Positions 1 to 8,385 of a DNA stretch of 64,000 nucleotides are shown piece after piece (the first letter of the stretch is position 1; each line of letters starts with the position of its first letter). The DNA is from Pseudocitrobacter cyperus (GTDB lineage Bacteria; Pseudomonadota; Gammaproteobacteria; Enterobacterales; Enterobacteriaceae), in assembly GCF_039889165.1 (NCBI RefSeq), contig NZ_JAYMYY010000001.1, forward strand, positions 1,364,001 through 1,428,000, given 5' to 3'. The position numbers and the translations under genes are program-made. A model generated the notes under the pieces. That model saw only the letters and a list, made by a program, of their open reading frames with translations. It had not been told where the DNA came from and ran no database searches.

Positions 1-1511
1 ATAAGTGGCAGGTACAGATCCGCGGTTGTGGAGTGGCATTAGCCCTCTGTACTGTCATCACCCTGGTTGCAATGCAGTGGCTCATGGCGTTCGACGCTGC
101 CAACCTGGTTATGCTCTATCTGCTTGGCGTAGTGATCGTCGCGCTATTCTACGGCCGCTGGCCATCCGTGCTGGCAACGGTGATTAACGTTATCAGTTTT
201 GACCTCTTTTTTATCGCCCCGCGAGGAACGCTGGCGGTGTCCGATGTGCAGTATTTGTTAACCTTTGGCGTCATGCTCACGGTTGGGCTGGTGATAGGCA
301 ACCTGACGGCAGGCGTGCGCTATCAGGCACGGGTGGCGCGCTACCGCGAACAGCGAACCCGCCATCTCTATGAGATGTCGAAAGCGCTGGCCGTAGGGCG
401 TAGCGCGCAGGATATTGCCCGTACCTGCGAGCAATATATTCAATCCACTTTTCATGCCCGCAGCCAGGTATTGCTCCCCGACCACAACGATAAGTTGTTG
501 CCCTCAACCCAACAGGAGGGGCTGACATCCTGGGATGACGCCATCGCCCGCTGGAGTTTTGATAAAGGGCAACCTGCGGGTGCTGGCACGGATACGTTGC
601 CCGGCGTGCCCTACCAGATTTTGCCGCTAAAAAGCGCCAGCAAAACCCTGGGTCTGGTGGTGGTCGAGCCGAACAACCTGCGTCAGTTGATGATCCCCGA
701 ACAGCAGCGTCTGCTGGAGACGTTTACGCTACTGGTGGCAAGCGCGCTGGAGCGTCTATCCCTTACCGCAAGCGAAGAGCTGGCACGGCTTACCAGCGAG
801 CGAGAGAGTTTGCGTAACTCTCTGCTGGCGGCGCTGTCGCACGATCTCCGTACACCGCTTACCGTCCTGTTTGGACAGGCAGAAATTCTGACCCTCGACC
901 TTGCCAGCAGCGGTTCGCCTTATGCCCCCCAGGCCAACGAAATTCGCCAGCATGTGCTCAACACGACCCGGCTGGTGAATAATTTGCTGGATATGGCAAG
1001 GATCCAGTCTGGCGGCTTTAATCTTAAGAAGGAGTGGCTGACGTTGGAAGAAGTGGTCGGCAGCGCGCTGCGCATGCTGGAACCCGGCCTGAACGGGCAA
1101 CAGATTACGCTCGCATTGCCCGACCCGCTGATGCTGATCCACGTCGACGGCCCGCTGTTCGAGCGTGTGCTGATCAACCTGCTGGAGAATGCGGTAAAAT
1201 ATGCTGGCGCAAAGGCGCAAATCGGCATTACCGCCAGTGAGGATGCACACCATTTATTTCTTGATGTCTGGGATGACGGGCCAGGTATTGAACCGGGTCA
1301 GGAGAAAATGATTTTTGATAAATTCTCACGCGGCCATAAAGAGTCCGCTATTCCGGGAGTCGGGCTGGGGCTGGCCATTTGCCAGGCGATTATCGATATT
1401 CATGGCGGCACACTCTCAGCCAGCAATCGCCCTGAAGGCGGCGCCTGTTTTCGTGTTACACTTCCGCGAATAGCGCCACCAGAACTTGAAGAATTTCATG
1501 AGGATATGTGA
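1..1511 (+). CDS. kdpD: Sensor histidine kinase KdpD, C-terminal part (5' end outside window)
   Basis: Membrane sensor kinase that phosphorylates KdpE and so controls the Kdp high-affinity potassium ATPase. The reading frame is open from the first bases (codons begin at base 3), so about 500 of the usual ~895 residues are present. What remains is the four-helix membrane segment (about bases 30-300), a GAF-like region, the dimerisation/phosphoacceptor box SHDLRTP near base 840, and the ATPase domain with the N box (LLENAVKYA), the G1 box (DDGPGIEPG) and the G2 box (GVGLGLAI). The N-terminal KdpD and USP-like domains lie outside. It ends EEFHEDM as in E. coli, and its stop overlaps the kdpE start by four bases, so the two are translationally coupled. 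Confidence 0.97.
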   Translation, partial: KWQVQIRGCGVALALCTVITLVAMQWLMAFDAANLVMLYLLGVVIVALFYGRWPSVLATVINVISFDLFFIAPRGTLAVSDVQYLLTFGVMLTVGLVIGNLTAGVRYQARVARYREQRTRHLYEMSKALAVGRSAQDIARTCEQYIQSTFHARSQVLLPDHNDKLLPSTQQEGLTSWDDAIARWSFDKGQPAGAGTDTLPGVPYQILPLKSASKTLGLVVVEPNNLRQLMIPEQQRLLETFTLLVASALERLSLTASEELARLTSERESLRNSLLAALSHDLRTPLTVLFGQAEILTLDLASSGSPYAPQANEIRQHVLNTTRLVNNLLDMARIQSGGFNLKKEWLTLEEVVGSALRMLEPGLNGQQITLALPDPLMLIHVDGPLFERVLINLLENAVKYAGAKAQIGITASEDAHHLFLDVWDDGPGIEPGQEKMIFDKFSRGHKESAIPGVGLGLAICQAIIDIHGGTLSASNRPEGGACFRVTLPRIAPPELEEFHEDM

Positions 1512-2185
1512 CAAGCGTTCTGATTGTTGAAGATGAACAAGCCATTCGCCGCTTTCTGCGCACCGCGCTGGAAGCCGAAGGGCTGCGCGTGTTTGATGCT
1601 CAAACGTTGCAGCGCGGGCTGCTGGAAGCAGCAACGCGCAAGCCGGATCTGGTGATCCTCGATCTCGGCCTGCCCGACGGCGATGGTATCGATTTTATCC
1701 GCGACTTCCGCCAGTGGAGCGCCACCCCGGTGATTGTGCTCTCCGCCCGCAGCGAAGAGAGCGATAAAATCGCCGCGCTGGATGCAGGTGCCGATGATTA
1801 CCTTAGCAAACCGTTTGGCATTGGCGAATTGCAGGCGCGCCTGCGCGTGGCGCTGCGTCGTCACGGCAATACGCAACCGAACGATCCACTGGTGACTTTT
1901 TCAGATGTACAAGTTGATATCGCCGCCCGTCGCATTATCCGTGGCGGCGAAGAGGTGCATCTCACCCCCATCGAATTTCGTCTGCTGGCGGAACTGCTCA
2001 ACAACCCCGGGAAGGTGCTGACACAACGTCAGTTGCTTAATCACGTCTGGGGGCCCAACGCCGTTGAACACAGCCATTATCTGCGTATTTATATGGGGCA
2101 TATTCGGCAAAAACTGGAAGCTGACCCGGCGCGACCGAAACATTTCCTGACCGAAACGGGGATTGGGTATCGGTTTATGCTGTAA
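1508..2185 (+). CDS. kdpE: Response regulator KdpE (OmpR/PhoB family)
   Basis: Transcription activator of kdpFABC, paired with KdpD; 225 residues, the normal length. The N-terminal receiver domain has the acidic pocket (EDE at 8-10), the phospho-acceptor Asp52 in LDLGLPDGDG, and the switch lysine in YLSKPFG. The C-terminal winged helix contains the recognition region around EHSHYLRIYMGHIRQKL. The start is GTG inside the GTGA that also holds the kdpD stop, which is the natural coupled start. A bidirectional terminator follows directly, separating it from the convergent pgm gene. Ordinary core gene; nothing irregular seen. Confidence 0.97.
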   Translation: MTSVLIVEDEQAIRRFLRTALEAEGLRVFDAQTLQRGLLEAATRKPDLVILDLGLPDGDGIDFIRDFRQWSATPVIVLSARSEESDKIAALDAGADDYLSKPFGIGELQARLRVALRRHGNTQPNDPLVTFSDVQVDIAARRIIRGGEEVHLTPIEFRLLAELLNNPGKVLTQRQLLNHVWGPNAVEHSHYLRIYMGHIRQKLEADPARPKHFLTETGIGYRFML

Positions 2186-2222
2186 AAAAGGCCGGGTAGC
2201 GTCACGCAACCCGGCCTTTTTA
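2184..2222. terminator. Bidirectional rho-independent terminator between kdpE and pgm
   Basis: Eight-base-pair GC-rich stem (GGCCGGGT, 2190-2197, with ACCCGGCC, 2209-2216) with an A run on the left and a T run on the right, so it can terminate transcripts from both convergent genes. Confidence 0.9.
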
Positions 2223-2235
2223 AACAGAACTGTTA

Positions 2236-3876
2236 TCAGGCGTTTTTCAGTACTTCGCTGACAATCTCAACCGCTTCTTTCTCAATCTGCTTACGGTGTT
2301 CTTCGCCGAGGAAGCTCTCGCAATAGATTTTATACGCGTCTTCCGTGCCTGACGGACGCGCGGCGAACCAGCCGTTGTCGGTCATCACTTTCAGCCCGCC
2401 GATAGAAGCTCCGTTGCCCGGTGCCGCCGTCAGACGTGCGGTGATCGGGTCGCCTGCCAGGGTGCTGGCGCTGACCATCTCCGGAGAGAGCTTAGAGAGC
2501 GCAGCTTTCTGCGCAGACGTCGCCCCTGCCTGCAAACGGTTGTAGCTCGGCGCGCCGAAGCGTGCTGCCAGCTCATTGTAGTGCTCTTGCGGATTCTTAC
2601 CGGTGACAGCGGTAATTTCCGCCGCCAGCAAGCACATGATGATACCGTCTTTATCGGTCGACCACGGCGTGCCGTCGAAGCGCAGGAACGAAGCCCCGGC
2701 GCTCTCTTCACCACCGAAACCGAAGCTGCCGTCGAACAGACCATCAACGAACCATTTGAAGCCCACCGGCACTTCCACCAGCTTACGACCCAGATCGTTG
2801 ACCACGCGGTCGATCATCGCGGAAGAGACCAGCGTTTTGCCCACGGCGACATCTTTGCCCCACTGCGGACGGTGCTGGAACAGGTAGTTGATTGCCACCG
2901 CCAGATAGTGGTTCGGGTTCATCAGACCTGCCGGGGTAACGATACCGTGACGGTCATAGTCCGGGTCGTTGGCGAACGCGAGGTCAAACTTGTCACGCAG
3001 CGCCAGCAGACCCGCCATCGCACACTCGGAGGAGCAGTCCATACGGATAGCGCCATCTTTATCAAGGTGCATAAAGCGGAACGTCTGATCGACCTGATCG
3101 TTGACGATAGTCAGATTCAGCTTGTAGTACTCGCCGATGCGTTTCCAGTATTCAATACCGGAGCCACCCAGCGGATCGACGCCCAGCGTCAAACCCGCTT
3201 TCTGAATAGCGGCCATATCGACGATATCCGCCAGCCCTTCGATGAACGGCTGCACCAAATCCATTTCTTTCACATGACCGGACGCCAGCGCGGCATCCAG
3301 AGAAATACGTTTCACGCCTTTCAGGCCGTCGGCCAGCAACGCGTTGGCGCGATCTTCCACCACTTTGGTGACGTTAGTATCGGCCGGGCCGCCGTTAGGT
3401 GGGTTGTATTTGATACCGCCATCTTCCGGCGGGTTATGAGACGGGGTGATCACAATCCCATCGGCCAGCGGGCCGCCTTTCTTGTTATGAACTAGAATGG
3501 CGTTTGAGACCGCAGGCGTCGGCGTAAAGCCGTTATTTTCCTGCACAATGACATCCACACCGTTTGCCGCCAGCACTTCGAGCACGGAGATAAACGCCGG
3601 TTCAGAGAGCGCGTGAGTATCTTTACCCACGTAGCACGGGCCAGTAATGCCATTTTTCGCACGATCTTCTGCGATAGCTTGCGCGATCGCCAGAATATGA
3701 GGTTCATTGAAACTCTGGCGCGCCGCACTGCCGCGGTGTCCGGAAGTACCAAACTTTACTGCATGCTCTGCGTTACCCGCTTGCGGTTTCAGCACATAGT
3801 ACTGAGACGTAAGCTGGGCGACGTTAATCAAATCACTCTGTTGTGCAGGCTGGCCCGCACGGTTATGGATTGCCAT
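2236..3876 (-). CDS. pgm: Phosphoglucomutase
   Basis: Interconverts glucose 1-phosphate and glucose 6-phosphate in the cytoplasm, feeding UDP-glucose and glycogen metabolism. The 546-residue length from the ATG at 3876 equals that of E. coli Pgm; the open frame extends seven codons further, but AAGGA sits correctly spaced before this ATG and the protein then begins MAIHNRAGQ as expected. Seen: phosphoserine loop TPSHNPP with Ser146, the magnesium loop DPDYDRH with Asp304/306/308, and a C-terminal phosphate-binding RPSGTE motif. It lies 24 bp downstream of seqA on the same strand and is probably cotranscribed with it. Confidence 0.97.
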   Translation of the reverse strand: MAIHNRAGQPAQQSDLINVAQLTSQYYVLKPQAGNAEHAVKFGTSGHRGSAARQSFNEPHILAIAQAIAEDRAKNGITGPCYVGKDTHALSEPAFISVLEVLAANGVDVIVQENNGFTPTPAVSNAILVHNKKGGPLADGIVITPSHNPPEDGGIKYNPPNGGPADTNVTKVVEDRANALLADGLKGVKRISLDAALASGHVKEMDLVQPFIEGLADIVDMAAIQKAGLTLGVDPLGGSGIEYWKRIGEYYKLNLTIVNDQVDQTFRFMHLDKDGAIRMDCSSECAMAGLLALRDKFDLAFANDPDYDRHGIVTPAGLMNPNHYLAVAINYLFQHRPQWGKDVAVGKTLVSSAMIDRVVNDLGRKLVEVPVGFKWFVDGLFDGSFGFGGEESAGASFLRFDGTPWSTDKDGIIMCLLAAEITAVTGKNPQEHYNELAARFGAPSYNRLQAGATSAQKAALSKLSPEMVSASTLAGDPITARLTAAPGNGASIGGLKVMTDNGWFAARPSGTEDAYKIYCESFLGEEHRKQIEKEAVEIVSEVLKNA

Positions 3877-3900
3877 TGCTTGATCCTTCTTATGCAAGGG

Positions 3901-4458
3901 TTAGATTGTGCCGCATACCTTTTCGATTAATTCAGCGGGGAACTGCATGGTTTGCATAATGTGTTCCACCATACTGCATTTACGACCGGTGTTGGTATTG
4001 GTGATCACCCAATATGGGGTTTCCGGTACCTGTTTCGGTTTAGTCTGATTACCGTTTTTCAGCAGGGTCTGCTCGTTGGCGGCAAAGTAGACACGCGTGC
4101 GCCCATGAAGCGATTCCGTTGCTTCGGCAAACGCGTTGTTATCCAGTTTGTAGAGCGTCGTCAGGATCAGCATAAAGCGATTGACGGCTTTTTTCTGCTC
4201 AGCGTATTCATCGGAGAGCAGCAGTTCACGCATCGCGCGCACTTTATCTTTCGCGGTTTTAACCGGCTTCACCTCGGCAACTGGAGCAACCTGAGCCGGT
4301 GCAGCTTCAGCTTTAGCAACCGGGGCAGCAACAACAGGTTGTGATGCGGCGGAAAACTTCAGCATTCGCCGTAAAATGTCGGATGCGCTCTCGCCAATGT
4401 GCAGTGTGTGGGCGGCAATATAGCGATAGAGTTCGTCATCAACTTCGATCGTTTTCAT
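3901..4458 (-). CDS. seqA: Negative modulator of replication initiation SeqA
   Basis: Binds hemimethylated GATC sites, sequesters oriC after initiation and blocks premature re-initiation. I place the start at 4458 (MKTIEVDDELYRYIA), giving 185 residues; the frame runs 11 codons further upstream but the family begins here. Residues 1-50 form the oligomerising N-terminal domain, followed by an Ala/Pro/Val-rich linker that is a few residues longer than in E. coli (181 residues), then the C-terminal DNA-binding domain with ESLHGRTRVYFA and NGNQTKPK. It is the promoter-proximal gene of seqA-pgm and diverges from ybfF. Confidence 0.96.
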   Translation of the reverse strand: MKTIEVDDELYRYIAAHTLHIGESASDILRRMLKFSAASQPVVAAPVAKAEAAPAQVAPVAEVKPVKTAKDKVRAMRELLLSDEYAEQKKAVNRFMLILTTLYKLDNNAFAEATESLHGRTRVYFAANEQTLLKNGNQTKPKQVPETPYWVITNTNTGRKCSMVEHIMQTMQFPAELIEKVCGTI

Positions 4459-4641
4459 CTTAATCCAGTGCAATAATTTTTCTGAATACAAGTTGCTGGG
4501 ATTATATGTTCAAAACCCAACAGCGGATAGCGTCATACCAGGATAGCGGCAAAAATGGGATAAAAATCGTATCTTGCCCCTGAACGTGAGAATGTCCAAC
4601 ATAATACCCTAACCCGACAGAGCGAAAAAAAGAACTTTGCT

Positions 4642-5406
4642 ATGAAATTGAATACCCGAACGCAATCTGCACAAAACCAGCACAATAATTCCCCCATCCT
4701 TCTCGTTCATGGCCTGTTTGGCAGCCTGGATAACCTCGGCGTGCTGGCGCGCGACCTGGTGGCCGACCACGACATCCTGCAAGTGGATATGCGTAACCAT
4801 GGCCTTTCGCCGCGTTCTGACGAGATGAACTATCCGGCGATGGCGCAGGATCTGCTGGACACGCTTGATGCCCATCATATTGAAAAAGCAACGGTAATTG
4901 GGCATTCGATGGGTGGCAAAGCGGTGATGGCGCTTACTGCGCTGGCTCCGGAGCGCATTGCGCGGTTGGTGGCTATCGATATCGCCCCCGTGGATTATCA
5001 CGTTCGTCGTCATGATGAGATTTTCGCCGCCATCAATGCCGTTACCCAGGCGGGCGTCGCCACCCGTCAGCAGGCGGCAGCGCTGATGCGCGAGCATCTG
5101 GCGGAAGAAGGCGTGATTCAGTTCCTGCTGAAATCGTTTGTCGACGGCGCGTGGCGCTTTAACGTTCCGGTGCTGTGGGATCAGTACCCGCATATCGTCG
5201 GCTGGGAACCCATTCCGGCGTGGGATCATCCGGCGCTGTTTATTCCTGGCGGTAATTCCCCGTATGTTACTGAAGATTATCGCGATGCTCTGCTTTCGCA
5301 GTTCCCGCAGGCTCGTGCGCATGTCATCGCTGGCGCAGGCCACTGGGTACATGCAGAAAAACCTGATGCGGTGCTGCGCGCTATTCGCCGATATTTAGCA
5401 GACTGA
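4642..5406 (+). CDS. ybfF: Alpha/beta-hydrolase esterase YbfF
   Basis: Cytoplasmic esterase of the alpha/beta-hydrolase fold; the E. coli homologue is active on acyl-CoA and short-chain esters, but its physiological substrate is unsettled. The 254 residues match the E. coli length. Seen: oxyanion region HGLFGS near residue 23, the nucleophile elbow GHSMGG with Ser89, and the catalytic histidine His234 in GAGHWVH. It is transcribed divergently from seqA across a 183-bp region and followed by ybfE after 130 bp. Confidence 0.93.
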   Translation: MKLNTRTQSAQNQHNNSPILLVHGLFGSLDNLGVLARDLVADHDILQVDMRNHGLSPRSDEMNYPAMAQDLLDTLDAHHIEKATVIGHSMGGKAVMALTALAPERIARLVAIDIAPVDYHVRRHDEIFAAINAVTQAGVATRQQAAALMREHLAEEGVIQFLLKSFVDGAWRFNVPVLWDQYPHIVGWEPIPAWDHPALFIPGGNSPYVTEDYRDALLSQFPQARAHVIAGAGHWVHAEKPDAVLRAIRRYLAD

Positions 5407-5420
5407 TTAAAAACTCAACG
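5401..5420 (+). promoter_or_regulatory. Degenerate LexA-like box upstream of ybfE
   Basis: The bases around the ybfF stop read GACTGATTAAAAACTCAACG, a CTG-N10-CAA variant of the CTG-N10-CAG LexA box. E. coli ybfE is known as an SOS gene with a weak LexA site in the same place. The right half-site is imperfect, so binding is a guess. Confidence 0.4.
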
Positions 5421-5535
5421 ACCGCGCGCCATTATGGCCGTGGTCGTTGGCGTGTCGGTTGCACTGATGTATGATTGCGCGCTGTCTGCACCGGGCGTTT
5501 CCCGGTAGCTTGTTTCCCCGAAGTCACTCTGAATC

Positions 5536-5829
5536 ATGGCAAAAGAACAAACGGACCGCACGACATTAGATTTGTTCGCAAATGAGCGTCGGCCGGGAAG
5601 ACCCAAAACCAATCCGCTTTCGCGTGACGAGCAGTTGCGCATCAATAAGCGTAATCAATTAAAACGCGATAAAGTTCGCGGCCTGAAGCGCGTCGAGCTG
5701 AAACTGAACAATGATGCCGTTGACGCTCTGAACGAGCTGGCGGCAGCGCGTGATATGAGTCGCAGTGAGCTTATCGAAGAGATTCTGATGAGCCAGTTAG
5801 CCCTGCTTCACGAGCAGGAAAAGGTCTGA
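5536..5829 (+). CDS. ybfE: LexA-regulated protein YbfE (CopB/RHH-like)
   Basis: Small basic protein of 97 residues, same length as E. coli YbfE, which belongs to the LexA regulon; its biochemical function is not known. The N-terminal half is rich in Arg/Lys (RRPGRPKTN, an AT-hook-like RPGRPK motif). The C-terminal half (VELKLNNDAVDALNELA...MSRSELIEEIL) has the pattern of a ribbon-helix-helix DNA-binding domain. The gene stands between ybfF and fldA, each with its own apparent leader. The DNA-binding role is inference from the pattern. Confidence 0.85.
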   Translation: MAKEQTDRTTLDLFANERRPGRPKTNPLSRDEQLRINKRNQLKRDKVRGLKRVELKLNNDAVDALNELAAARDMSRSELIEEILMSQLALLHEQEKV

Positions 5830-5979
5830 AAATTTCGCAAAACCCCACTTTCATGTAGCAGAGAGTGCAGTCCGGTACGATTGCTGATTCCGCACCTTTC
5901 TCTGTTCTGCTATGATTGCCCTTATCTGTGGGCAATACGCCACCACCATATCATTAAGTTTCAAGAGGTTATTTAACTC

Positions 5980-6510
5980 ATGGCAATCGTTGGCATCTTC
6001 TTTGGTAGTGACACCGGCAATACCGAAAATATTGCAAAAATGATTCAGAAACAGCTTGGTAAAGACGTTGCCGACGTGCATGACATTGCCAAGAGCAGCA
6101 AAGAAGACCTGGCTGCATTCGACATTTTGCTGCTGGGCATTCCGACCTGGTACTACGGCGAAGCGCAGTGTGACTGGGATGATTTCTTCCCAACGCTGGA
6201 AGAAGTCGATTTCAACGGCAAACTGGTTGCCCTGTTCGGCTGCGGCGACCAGGAAGATTATGCGGAATATTTCTGTGATGCGCTGGGGACTATCCGCGAC
6301 ATCATCGAACCGCGCGGCGCGACCATCGTTGGTCACTGGCCGACTGCGGGCTACCACTTTGAAGCCTCCAAAGGACTGGCCGATGACGACCATTTCGTCG
6401 GTCTGGCCATCGATGAAGACCGTCAGCCGGAACTGACCGCTGAACGCGTTGAAAAATGGGTGAAACAGGTTTCTGAAGAGCTGCATCTGGAAGAGATCAA
6501 AAACGCTTAA
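5980..6510 (+). CDS. fldA: Flavodoxin 1
   Basis: Long-chain flavodoxin carrying FMN, the low-potential electron donor for IspG/IspH, biotin synthase, methionine synthase reactivation and anaerobic radical-SAM activases. The 176-residue length equals E. coli FldA. Seen: phosphate-binding loop GSDTGNTEN at residues 9-17, the first FMN-flanking loop around PTWYYGEAQCDW, and the second loop GCGDQEDYAEYFCDA. A -10-like TATGAT (5911-5916) and a spaced AAGAGG ribosome site precede it. It is next to fur, as in E. coli, though transcribed separately. Confidence 0.97.
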   Translation: MAIVGIFFGSDTGNTENIAKMIQKQLGKDVADVHDIAKSSKEDLAAFDILLLGIPTWYYGEAQCDWDDFFPTLEEVDFNGKLVALFGCGDQEDYAEYFCDALGTIRDIIEPRGATIVGHWPTAGYHFEASKGLADDDHFVGLAIDEDRQPELTAERVEKWVKQVSEELHLEEIKNA

Positions 6511-6705
6511 GCATTAATGCGGCGTGATTGTTAAATTACGCCGCATTAATAGGTAGAAGCAATCAAAATAATAGCTACAAATTTTTAACTTTTGAACGCA
6601 TATCTGTACAATACCTGCAGAATTTAGCGGGTTTGCTAGTTAAGCCTCGTTTTTGAAATCTTTACTCGCCCAGGGCTTGCTGTTTTCATTTAGAAAGGGT
6701 CATTC

Positions 6706-6724
6706 TATAATGAGACGCATTATA
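6706..6724 (+). promoter_or_regulatory. Fur box overlapping the uof start codon
   Basis: TATAATGAGACGCATTATA is a 7-1-7-type inverted repeat (arms TATAATG/CATTATA around five bases) that matches the 19-bp Fur consensus at most positions. It sits just upstream of fur, consistent with Fur autoregulation, and its left arm contains the ATG of uof (6710-6712). Confidence 0.7.
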
Positions 6725-6799
6725 CCCGGTGCACTCTCTATGATACTTCCCTGTTGGGAAGTCAATCGTTTAGCAACAGGACAGATTCCGCATGACTGA
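6710..6799 (+). CDS. uof: Leader peptide Uof, translationally coupled to fur
   Basis: A 29-codon open frame starting ATG at 6710, preceded by GAAAGGG, and ending TGA at 6797-6799, so its last codons overlap the fur start (ATG at 6792) in another frame. Its product ends EVNRLATGQIPHD, which I recognise as the ending of E. coli Uof (28 residues). In E. coli, translation of uof is coupled to that of fur, and the sRNA RyhB represses fur by pairing within uof. The N-terminal half differs from E. coli, as expected if only translation, not the peptide, matters. Confidence 0.82.
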   Translation: MRRIIPGALSMILPCWEVNRLATGQIPHD

Positions 6800-7244
6800 C
6801 AACAATACCGCATTAAAGAAGGCTGGCCTGAAAGTCACACTTCCCCGGTTAAAGATCCTGGAAGTGCTTCAGGAACCAGACAATCACCATGTCAGCGCGG
6901 AAGACTTATATAAACGCCTGATCGACATGGGTGAAGAGATTGGTCTGGCGACCGTCTATCGCGTACTTAACCAGTTTGATGACGCGGGCATCGTAACGCG
7001 CCATAACTTTGAAGGGGGTAAGTCCGTTTTCGAACTTACCCAACAGCATCACCACGATCACCTGATCTGCCTCGACTGCGGCAAAGTGATTGAATTTAGC
7101 GATGATTCCATTGAAGCCCGCCAGCGTGAAATCGCGTCAAAACACGGCATTCGCTTAACGAACCACAGCCTGTACCTGTATGGTCACTGTGCAGAGGGTG
7201 ACTGCCGCGAAGATGAACACGCCCACGACGCGGTAGAAAAATAG
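6792..7244 (+). CDS. fur: Ferric uptake regulator Fur
   Basis: Fe(II)-dependent dimeric repressor of siderophore and iron-uptake genes. 150 residues. The N-terminal winged helix covers residues 1-80; the metal-binding hinge QQHHHDHLIC contributes His86-His90, and Cys93/Cys96 (CLDC) form the structural zinc site; a second Cys pair (GHCAEGDC) lies near the C-terminus. The start overlaps the uof stop. The gene ends at a strong terminator and is followed by tcuR rather than by chiQ, unlike in E. coli. Confidence 0.98.
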   Translation: MTDNNTALKKAGLKVTLPRLKILEVLQEPDNHHVSAEDLYKRLIDMGEEIGLATVYRVLNQFDDAGIVTRHNFEGGKSVFELTQQHHHDHLICLDCGKVIEFSDDSIEARQREIASKHGIRLTNHSLYLYGHCAEGDCREDEHAHDAVEK

Positions 7245-7261
7245 TCGTCACTGTTTTACTA

Positions 7262-7288
7262 AAGCCAACCAACAGGTTGGCTTTTTTA
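7262..7288 (+). terminator. fur terminator
   Basis: Stem AAGCCAACC/GGTTGGCTT around a four-base loop, followed by a run of six T. Confidence 0.9.
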
Positions 7289-7361
7289 TTGCCTGTTGCT
7301 TACCCTCCACACTTCGGCGTAATGTTACTTTAATGTAAACACTAAGGTACCGGAGAGGGAA

Positions 7362-8288
7362 ATGGAACTTCGACAGTTACGATATTTCGTCCGCATCGTG
7401 GAGACCGGAAGCATGGGCAGCGCGGCGCTCGATCTGAATATTGGCGTCTCGGCGCTCAGCCAGCAGATGACGCGACTGGAAAACGACCTCTCCATACGCC
7501 TGTTGCAACGCACCTCCAGAGGCGTCACCCCCACCAGCGCCGGGCTGGCTTTTTACTCGCAGGCGCAACTGGCGCTTCGTCATGCCGATGACGCGGTGCT
7601 CGCCGCACGCGAAGCGCGTCTTTCCGGACATATCAGCGTAGGCATGGCGCCCAGTACCGCCTCCGTGCTTGGCATGCCTTTTATCAACGCGATGCGCGAA
7701 AGCTACCCTGACGTTCGTTTGCATGTTGTGGAAAGTCTCTCCGGAAACCTCGAACGCATGATCAACACCCGTCAGATTGATTTAGCGATTGTTTTTCAGA
7801 AGGATAAAATTGTGCGCTGGAGCGCAAGACCGATTCTTGAAGAAAGACTTTTCCTGATTGGCACCCATGCCCTTCTGGCTGATATTTCCTCTGACGGTAT
7901 CTCGCCTGCCCAACTGGCAAACATTCCGCTGATTATGCCAAGCCAGGGGCATGGCCTGCGTGGCAGGCTTGAAGCCATTGCCCAGGAGCACGGACTGACC
8001 CCGGAAGTCGTCACCGAAATAGATGGCCTGGCCTTGCTGATGCAGGCGGTACGCAGCGGCCTTGGCGCCACATTACAGCCTGGGGCGGCGATATCCCACC
8101 TCGACCACGAAGCACTCAGAGTGATCGATGTCCAAAATCCAGTCCTTAGTCGCCCCAACTTTCTGGTCAGCCTCTCTGATGATGAACTCTCTCCGGCTGG
8201 TCTCGCAACCCGCGTAATACTCAGCAAAGTAATGCGAGAGCTCACGCAAGCCGGCGCGTGGCCAGGCGCAACCCTTTACGTTAACTAA
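7362..8288 (+). CDS. tcuR: LysR-type regulator TcuR of tricarballylate utilisation
   Basis: LysR-family activator, 308 residues, with the usual N-terminal winged helix (residues 1-60: MELRQLRYFV...AALDLNIGVSALSQQMTRLE) and a C-terminal effector domain. It is immediately upstream of tcuABC on the same strand, the arrangement known from Salmonella enterica, where TcuR turns on tcuABC in response to tricarballylate. The locus also sits beside fur and chiPQ in Salmonella as I remember it, supporting orthology. A GAGAGG ribosome site precedes the ATG. The ligand is inferred from the neighbourhood, not from the sequence. Confidence 0.85.
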   Translation: MELRQLRYFVRIVETGSMGSAALDLNIGVSALSQQMTRLENDLSIRLLQRTSRGVTPTSAGLAFYSQAQLALRHADDAVLAAREARLSGHISVGMAPSTASVLGMPFINAMRESYPDVRLHVVESLSGNLERMINTRQIDLAIVFQKDKIVRWSARPILEERLFLIGTHALLADISSDGISPAQLANIPLIMPSQGHGLRGRLEAIAQEHGLTPEVVTEIDGLALLMQAVRSGLGATLQPGAAISHLDHEALRVIDVQNPVLSRPNFLVSLSDDELSPAGLATRVILSKVMRELTQAGAWPGATLYVN

Positions 8289-8289
8289 A

Positions 8290-8309
8290 GGCCTCTTTAG
8301 CAAGAGGCC
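8290..8309 (+). terminator. Hairpin after tcuR
   Basis: Perfect eight-base-pair stem GGCCTCTT/AAGAGGCC around TAGC directly after the tcuR stop. There is no T run, so termination is weak or absent; it may simply separate tcuR from the tcuABC promoter. Confidence 0.55.
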
Positions 8310-8385
8310 ATAGCGGCAACGCGCATCAAGCATATACATTTCAATTACAAATTTAACAATTAGTTAAATAGTAATGGAGTCGACA

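Noticed and set aside
2581..3495. 304-codon frame antisense to pgm
   Set aside because: Shadow frame on the opposite strand of a highly conserved gene; no ribosome site and no recognisable domain.
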